From positions 1,240,001 through 1,304,000 of the forward strand of contig JAWNGF010000014.1 in assembly GCA_037039685.1 (NCBI GenBank): 64,000 nucleotides of DNA, in the 5' to 3' direction. The DNA is from Ceratobasidium sp. AG-K. Taxonomy: Eukaryota; Basidiomycota; Agaricomycetes; Cantharellales; Ceratobasidiaceae. The notes beneath the pieces are model-generated. The model was not told where the DNA came from and searched no databases. It saw only the letters and a program-made list of their open reading frames with translations. How positions within the stretch are numbered: position 1 is the first letter of the stretch; each line of letters begins with the position of its first letter. Below are positions 56,390 through 64,000 of this stretch, piece after piece. The translations under genes and the position numbers were made by a program.

Positions 56390-57990
56390 TATGACTATTC
56401 GCAATGAGGTTGCACACCGAAGGGCATTTTTGAGTTTGGTGTACCAAATTGTTGATTCACACAATGAAATATTATGAATTCTCAGTATATATCGATTAGC
56501 AAAAACGACAAGAGAATCCCAAGAGTTTTGGTTGTGAACTCGTCATTTGGAACCCGACTCATGACTGCGACTAAGCCGTTGTCTGAGGCTGAGGAGCAGC
56601 CAGCACTTAGACGTAATCTGGACCTTGGCCTCTCGCATAACCACACACGACGTAAATTTTGTTTGAAGACATACTTAACATCTCAAGCAAATCCGCAGGT
56701 TCTCTTTTGGGCTCGTGAGCACCGATTTGCTTGTGCGTGCTCGCTTAGGTATACGAGCACCAATTGCACAGCCACTCGGGTGTTCCTGAGTGCTCCTTTA
56801 CCCAAGCGAGCACGTATGAGCAAACCGGCGCTCGCCAGCGTCAGAGGATTTTGGTGACGATGCTACATGAACACGAGGTCAACCCGCTCGGTACCGACAA
56901 AGACACAGAGTCCTGAATGGAAAATAGGAAACTTCGTTGCTCGGCGCACGGAGAGGGCCGGGACGAGCACTTGGGCTCCAAGGGACGGGATTTCCTCTTT
57001 CTAGATTTCCTTCTGTCCTCATCCGGGGACATTCAGGCGCGTTTCGTCTTCATCCAGGCCACGCGTCGATTCACAGATCTGCATATTCTCTTAGTTAGAT
57101 TAGTTTAGCGCCTTTTTCACGTTCAGTTCTCCCTTTCTTCCTCTCTCCCGCTCGACTCTACTACAGAAGCTGTACATAGGGCTAGGCCCAGACGCATCTT
57201 ACTAATACACTAGATTTCTCTTTAAAAAAACTAGCAAACTAAGTGTCCACACGGAGGTGAGGCAAGTACGGTCAAATGAAACAGTCCCGGAGGGGCGGCC
57301 ACGTCACTTCATCGATTTTTGTTGTTCGCTCGCCGCTCCGCTATCTGACATGGGCTAGGGCAAACCACTGGACCTCCCGAGCCTTCCCCGTGCTTCCACC
57401 TTTCGGAAACCTGGCAAGTGTTCCGATGGTTCCAATGGTCTCCGAAACATTTTTCGGAGACAGACACGACTTGCAGATGTCGGAGCCTTAGTTCCTCGCC
57501 AGGGGCCCTCTCGGGCCGCAGTGAATCCCACTGCACCTGGTCGCCTGGCTCATTGCAGAATCCCAAGCATAACTACCTAGAGCGTATATAAAATATAGAT
57601 AATATTTACCCACCGGTCTCGCTTCGTCGCGAGCACAGTATCGACTTCAAGGCTCGGGGCAAGCGCCTAGCTCTACCCGTCACAATTCCGAATTACCATT
57701 ACAGTGCTGGATGTGCCTTCGGCCCCTAATCGGTGAAACAATGCGGATACCATGCTTGCGTTTTCAATGTTTCCTTATCACAGATTACGCCTCGTGTCGC
57801 TTATTGCGTATTTAATCTACCCATCCCCGTTGCTGATACTGCCTTTCACATCTTGTCCCGCCAGATTTATTGCGACCTATTCTACCTCCTGATGAGTGAT
57901 AGTAAAACTGGGCCACAGCTGGTGGACGGCGGTGTTGCCGAGACTGGCCAGACTCAGCTACTATTTCTGTCCGACCTGAAATTCACTGGG
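56390..57990. other. No gene seen; small inverted repeat at 56711-56836
   Basis: 1.6 kb intergenic. 56711-56750 and 56801-56836 are imperfect inverted arms (GTGCTCGCTT / AAGCGAGCAC). The last part is the likely promoter of DUF6535 gene 3. Confidence 0.45.
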
Positions 57991-60900
57991 ATGAAACCAG
58001 CTACTGATTCTCATCTAGAAGAAAAGGCAAGTGTTTTACTTTGCTATTGAGCTTACCTGACGATACCAGAATTTCAGGTGACCTCGGCTCAGTACTCAGT
58101 TCAGGACCCCGCCCAACCACAAATTGGGATTGAATCCTTGCAAGCTGAGGGGGCGTCCATTCGACAAAACGTCTATGACAGGCTTGCCGCCGACAAACCT
58201 GGAGAAGAATTGGCTCCTGACTCCGCTATATGGAGGCTTTATGCGGCAGAGGCAAAGGAGTACGACAACGATCTTGTCGCTGGCCGGGATAGAAACCTGG
58301 ATACAATGCTCTTATTTGTGCGTACTTGTCACAGCTCTCGAAGCAGTTGCTCACAGAAAAGGGTCTATCCCTATAGGCCGGTTTGTTTTCGGCTATTCTT
58401 ACGGCTTTCTTGGTCGAATCGACAAATATGCTGGGACCAAATCTGACAGAAACATCGACTATGCTTCTTTTAAGCCTTGCACAATCTCAGCGGCGCATCG
58501 AGATTGGGGCCCCAGATCTTTCATTGCCCCCTGTAGATATTCCGTTATTCAAGCCGGCGGTCCTAGCTCGGTCAATCAACGTTCTGTGGTTCATGGCACT
58601 AGCTCTATCTCTCGGGGCGGCTATGATGGCTATGTTAGCCAAGGAATGGCTCGATGAGTTTATAGCATCTACCCCCCGACACCCTTACGAATACGCCCTT
58701 GAGCGGCAAGCGCGGCTCGATGCACTCATATCCTGGAATACCATCCGAATTATTGATTTTCTACCTACACTCCTGCATTTTTCTCTGGTACTCTTCGCGC
58801 TTGGATTGATCATGCATTTATGGTTATTGGATCGGGTTATTGCAATGATAATAACCGGCGCAAGCTCAGTCCTCACAATGTCCTATGTAACTGTGGTAAT
58901 TCTGGGCGCAGCTAAGGACAGATGTCCTTACCAGACACGAGTTTCAAAATACATTCGGAGGCTTCTTTACGAAAACAGAAAGACAGTTGAAATAACACCG
59001 GCAAGCTATCAAGCGACTAGATCCGGCGACCTGAATGCATTGCGGTGGCTCTCTATTAATGCGAGGGATCCGGGTATTGGGGATAGCGCGTACCAAGCCC
59101 TTGCGGGTCTACAAAGCCGCAAGCTAAGAGGATTGTGTTCTGGATCCGAAGAAATATCGAACATTGGCAGTGAAGAGCTTGTGGAAGACCATTATGCAGT
59201 TTTAAGCATGGGTACCGAAATTCTGAACCGCCTGTCAAACGCGCTACTCAAGTATCCTCGGGAGCTAGCCTTTTGTAGAGGAACCAATGCCGCAAGATAT
59301 GCTGGTGCGCTTCCTGAGATTTACCACTATGCATACCAATGCTTGAATCAAAATGGGATGTTCGACCAAGCTGGGAGGAGGTGCAACAATGAAAGTCAGA
59401 GTGAACTGGAGGATATGGTCTGCTTCTCCTCTATTTGTGTGTATTCGTGGTTCCTTACCAATTTGTGTGATACAGGCTCGTGGATTCCAGTGCTGTGCCT
59501 TCGACGCGCTTGATAAAATATGGAGCGATGATTGCCCTCCGTTCACCGCCGATTCATACGCAGGACTTACAGCCGCAGAGCTGCGGCTGACTGGATCTGC
59601 CCTAACTGAAAGCTATTTCGATATCACTGCGTCTGCTCCGGAAATGGAAGGCATTGCTCCTCTACCTCACACATCAGTCAATTTGTCTATGGACCTGCCA
59701 ACCACTCTTAGAGAGTGTGTAGTCCCAGTTACACTGGCCGATCTTCAGATCCGCTGTAGTCGGGCGCTTTGTCGTGCTGCATTTCAAATTCTCTTTCATT
59801 CCAATGGACGAGCACCAATCAGCAATTTCGCGTTGATCAACTTACTGGAAGCTATAAACGAACTCGCTGAGAAGGAGGGACAACACCTGGGCGGATCACT
59901 GATCGCTTATCACGAGCGAAACTCCCCGAGAACTCCAATTCCTATCGCTGCATTTATCACGGGTACAAGTGGGTATCGTCTACTAGACCCACTTGAGATT
60001 GGGGACGAAGATGGAATGCTTGCCGGACTTACAAAGCTTCTGGGCAGCAATTCAGTTAAGGCATTACCGAAGGTTGAGGTTGCCGCTATCAATGCTATGG
60101 TGGCAGTAGGACCAAAGCTTATCAAACAGTGGCTAAATATACAATTAGAGTCCCCAAAGCAATTGGTGGAAGAATATGAAAAATACTCTGGCTCGTCCTT
60201 ACGTTGGCAACCATTGGCAACATTTGGAGACTCTAAATCAATGCTTCAGGCTCGCGTCGTCAACATGCCACGTACGAAATGTGTCATTGCGTATCTGATC
60301 GAGGTCTCGCACTTTGCTATTTTCTTTTTCAAAAACTCAGGTATCTGGCAACTCCCGGATATTGCTCTGAGGGCTCTCTATGATAGGGCTAGTACACCGC
60401 CGTCCGCCCGATACGCAGCGCACGAAATAATTGCACCTAGGGTTGGTATATTAGCAGAATGGATTGACTCTGTTGGTCGACTCAAAAGCGATGTTCAACT
60501 CTCGGGAGAGCGCTCCTGGAGCCAGGAGGCAAGAACCTGCTTGCTTCGGCTACTTGCAATTGAGAACCAGGAAACACGGACGCTTTTCGACCTCCTTTTG
60601 ATGCATATGAAAGAAGAAGAAAATGGAGCCGAGAACGTGCGATTATTTACAGTACTCGAGATCATGGGTGCTATACCAGGTTGTCAGGTCGACGTCAAAA
60701 AGCTGCTTGAGAATGTCGCTGCATGTGTACAAGAAAGCTATGATGGCAATTTTTCTCGATGCTTCACAGATACTAGCGAAGGGTTCCACTGCTTGCAGAA
60801 GATTGGCTCACATCCCGAGTACGCTGAACCTGTTGCACAAACCATTATGAGCTTGGTTGCCGACCTCGCAGAAAAGCACGCGGATCGTGCCGTTGATCTT

Positions 60901-61233
60901 AAGCCGAGTGCAATCTCTGGGTTTCTTGATGCTGTGTCTTTTGTGTGCCGGCACCCGCCATCCCGATGGGCCAAGTCATCGAACTCATTTATTATGGCCA
61001 TAATTTCGACGCTTCAGCGGTTTGACTCTCGACTTATCACCCCATACCTGTCAGTTCGCGGGGCGTTAGACGATTTGAAAGCAGCTTCAGAGCAGATGAG
61101 TAACGGAGCATCCAAAGCTCGTTTCCTATCAGCCCAAACAGAAATGGAAGCAGATGTACAAAAACTCAGTCGCCTAGTAGAGGTCTTTAGTCAGGGCGTG
61201 TATATACGTGGACGCAGTACTCAAAAGGTCTGA
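57991..61233 (+). CDS. DUF6535 gene 3, intact membrane protein
   Basis: Exons 57991-58026, 58078-58317, 58377-59417, 59476-61233; phases join to 1024 residues. The first intron has a GC donor (AAG|GCAAGT), the others GT. Order: a 12-residue start exon (MKPATDSHLEEK), a conserved KPGEELAPDSAIWRLY segment, the DUF6535 core from AGLFSAILTAFL with TM segments LWFMALALSLGAAMMAMLAK, LLHFSLVLFALGLIMHLWLL and a third (to VVILGA), CPPFTADSYAGLTAAELRLTG, and a 500-residue helical C-terminal region with many Leu and Ala, ending at TGA 61231. DUF6535 proteins are expanded in Agaricomycetes and have no known function. The C-terminal helices may be repeat-like (ARM/HEAT-like), which is a guess. This is the only undamaged paralogue of the three. 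Confidence 0.82.
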
Positions 61234-62470
61234 GTGGTTTGGCTCCCTTGCTCCGTGAAACAGCTGGCTAAATTGACGAATGTTTTGTGCTGTTTAGGGA
61301 GCTGATTTTATCCTTGCATCGGCCCAGGATTCGGGTTGATTCGAGTGTTCAATCTTGATTTTAGATCGATATCCAAGCTCATGAACCACGAAAGAGGCTC
61401 AGGTAGCGCATCTTCAGTTCAGAGTCTGGGGATTTTGTTATTAGAGTGGCACAGATTTATGTAGCTAGGCCAGATTAGTCCCCGGATACGTACGAGCCAC
61501 GCGCATATATGCGCGGTATTTATGCTAGTAACAATGCCTATTTGCCAAAGTTATTATACAAGTTGCGTTCACGCCTAGCTCCTGCTATATGCGAACTGGG
61601 AAACAAATGAATGATGTGACTGCTTGCTATTACTAAGATGAGATCGATGATCGTGAGTTACGAAAGGTCCGATCCCAGGCGATCACTACTAGACCATTAC
61701 GGGGTCAACCCATCAAGCTCCCGCTGGTTCAGCCTGATCCTTAGTTCCAATATTTACAATAATCTTATAACATATTTATGATAAGGGCGGGAGTTGGGTT
61801 CGACGCCACTCGTGATGAGAGCATAGTACCAACAAGGTAAACTTTGATGGACAAATACCACTATGAGCACAATGGAACTGATAATGCTTGGATACAACCT
61901 TTTGGCTATCTAAATTGGGCTTGGCTTTGTCAAACGCTCCTTGAGGATATAGGTCAAGCAACAGAAACAGTAACATATATGACGCTACGAGATGAGGATT
62001 CTAGGGTAGTAATGACTGATTATAACTCAGAGGCATTGCTATGGAACTTGGATCTCCATAAAATACAGAGTTGTGGTTCGTTGGCAATACACTGAGATAA
62101 CCCCTGTATTCAGTGTTGAGACCCAGTCTCTCTGCCAAGTACTGACAAAAGCAAGGTGATTGCCTTCATATTTTATCAGCATTATGGAGAAAATAACTGC
62201 ACAAACCTTTGTAAAATATGGTGATCAGGGGTCCACATTGATGTGAATGGGATTGAGATATCAAAATGGATGCACTTACATGACAGACCTGTCGACGCAA
62301 ATCAAGCTATGCAGAATTCAGTATTAGTGGACAATACTCTCTTGACCCGGGATGCTACTCACATCCAAACATTATAAGCCCCTAGCTCTGGGCCTTTGTA
62401 CTCACCTTCATTGTGGTGTTACCTCAGCAAGATACCATTGTCATAAAACACGGATTGTAGGCATACATTG
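61234..62470. repeat. 3' flank of gene 3, first copy of a tandem duplication
   Basis: Non-coding. 61500-61850 is repeated in diverged form at about 63160-63510 (TAGTAACAATGCCTA with CAGTAACAATACCTA; GTTGGGTTCGACGCC with TTTGGGTTTGATGCC). No gene supported. Confidence 0.6.
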
Positions 62471-63020
62471 ATTATGGGTGCTATACCAGATTGTCAGGCT
62501 GATGTCAAAAAGAGGCTTGGAAACATCTCTGCATGTATGTAAGATAACCATGATGACAATTATTCTTGGTGCTCACAAGAACTAGCAAAGGATTTCACTC
62601 CTTGCAGATTGTTGGCTCATGTTCAAATCCCGAGTATGCTGAGCCTGTCACACAGGCTATTATGAGCTTGGTTGTCAATGTCACTGCCAAAGACCCAGAT
62701 GGCAAAGTTAGACTTGAGCTCAGTGCAATCTCTGGGTTTCTTGACACCATGTCTTGTTTGCATACCAGCACCTGCCATCTCAATGGCCAAGTCCTCAAAC
62801 CTGTTTGTCATGGCTATATATGTGACTCTCCAACAACTCAAGTCTATGCTCATTGGCGTGTGCCTGTCAGTCCATGCAATGCTAGACCATCAGCAGCTGG
62901 CCTCATAACACATGAGTCATGGAGCATCCAAAGCTTGCACTTTATCAGCCCAGCCTAAAATAAAAGTGGATGTCCAAAAACTGAGTTACCTTGTAGAGGT
63001 TTTTAGCCAAGGCGGGTATG
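62471..63020 (+). pseudogene. Decayed tandem copy of the DUF6535 gene 3 C-terminus
   Basis: 62471 onward matches gene 3 from 60661: ATGGGTGCTATACCAG, GTCAGGCTGATGTCAAAAAG, then the SAISGFLD and EPVTQAIMSLV segments. It is broken by a premature TAA, small indels and the loss of most CpG sites (TGTCAGGCTGATGTC against TGTCAGGTCGACGTC). The homologue of the first 900 residues is absent here. Confidence 0.78.
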
Positions 63021-64000
63021 AGTCTTTGTTGCTGCTTTGCACCATGGAGTAATGGAATGAATCAAGAATTGTCTCTGAGCTTTTTAGAACACCTAATTTG
63101 ACCATTGCATTGGCCCAAAATGCAGGTTAATTTTGGTGTGTGATATGCAAACCGGATGCATATATATGACCCGCACTGATGTCAGTAACAATACCTACCT
63201 ACCAAGGGGTTATTATAAAATCTGCACTCATTCTCAGTTCTCAACATGTATGCGCCAAGAAACAAGAACTATGCTACTACTAGATGCTTGAGTACAATGA
63301 AGTTATACACAGTGAGCTATGAGAGGTTGTCAGCACAAGAGAGTAGAGTAGGATTATAAGGCAACTTAACCCATCAAGTCTCCATTCCAGTTTTATATGT
63401 CCTTGGTTGCAAATGTTAATCATATATATATATACAATAAATGCAACATTTGGGTTTGATGCCTCCTTTGACAAGGTTGTAGCATTGACAAGGTGACCCA
63501 GAATCAACTCAATTAGTACTTTAATGAACACCCATGAATAGGTAATACCTGGATGCCACTTTTTTTCTCTATCCAGGTATGTCCCTTGTTAAATGCTCCT
63601 GGAGTCTGCAGGCCAAAAGACAGGGATGGGAATCTTGATGATATTAAAACATGCCAATTTTGGGGTGATAATGGTTGCTTGTGATGCAGACAATGTGATA
63701 TGAGATGGAAATATCAGAACGCACACACTAACCTGTTGGACTTGTCAACATAGGCTGAGTTATACAGTGTTCACTATAAGTTGATGATGCTCCCTTGACC
63801 AAGGGCAAAACTCAAATTTGAACAATTTAAGCTCCCTAGTTGAGGAATGCTCATTAGCAGTGGGACATGATGATACGCAGTAGTACCCACAAGTTGAGCA
63901 CACTGTCCCCATTATTGAGATATTACCAAGAACATCTCGCACTCAATGAGCTTCTTAGCTAGGCCGCACAGTGGAAGTAGGACTACAAGGATGATGTATA
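63021..64000. repeat. AT-rich second copy of the duplicated flank
   Basis: Diverged copy of the gene 3 downstream region with a (AT)n tract at about 63421-63433. No gene seen up to the window end. Confidence 0.5.

Overview
The window looks like a chromosome segment of a basidiomycete of the Agaricomycetes. The signs are short GT-AG introns (about 44-97 bp), three paralogues of the basidiomycete DUF6535 membrane-protein family, a Plavaka-type DNA transposon with its companion gene, and sushi/Tf1-type chromovirus retrotransposons. Rhizoctonia/Ceratobasidiaceae is my best guess from the DUF6535 expansion, but that is inference.

Positions 1-27803 are a nest of Ty3/gypsy chromoviruses from two related families, A and B. 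Copy A-plus (internal part from 20677, 3' LTR ending at 27803) received copy A-minus (1-5785 plus 20230-20676) in its 5' leader. B-plus (5786-20224, target duplication GCAAG) then inserted into the 5' LTR of A-minus. B-minus (6968-14195, target duplication AATCG) inserted into the gag of B-plus. Both A copies also carry the same B-like solo LTR inside integrase. B-minus is young: its LTRs differ at 3 of 455 positions and its gag, pol and third ORF are open. B-plus and both A copies carry many TGA stops, most of them where arginine is expected. Both families share a layout: gag with a CCHC knuckle, a GGGAAAA -1 frameshift site, pol (PR-RT-RNaseH-IN-chromodomain), then a 254-codon ORF3 of unknown function before the polypurine tract. 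They also share a self-priming primer site complementary to the predicted RNA 5' end.

From 27804 to 33762 there are two or three foldback (long inverted repeat) elements and a truncated DUF6535 gene (gene 1, minus strand). A decayed Plavaka transposase (34092-37904, minus) is divergent from an intact eight-exon companion gene (38322-39877, plus). DUF6535 gene 2 (40870-44498, minus) is complete apart from one in-frame TGA.

From 47451 to 52252 two putative transcription factors are divergently transcribed: a C2H2 zinc-finger gene (minus) and a Zn2Cys6 gene (plus), sharing a promoter region of about 700 bp. A pepsin-like aspartic protease pseudogene follows (54902-56389). DUF6535 gene 3 (57991-61233, plus) is intact in my model. 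Its 3' end and downstream flank are duplicated in a decayed tandem copy reaching to the window end. I saw no rRNA, tRNA, CRISPR or prokaryotic features.
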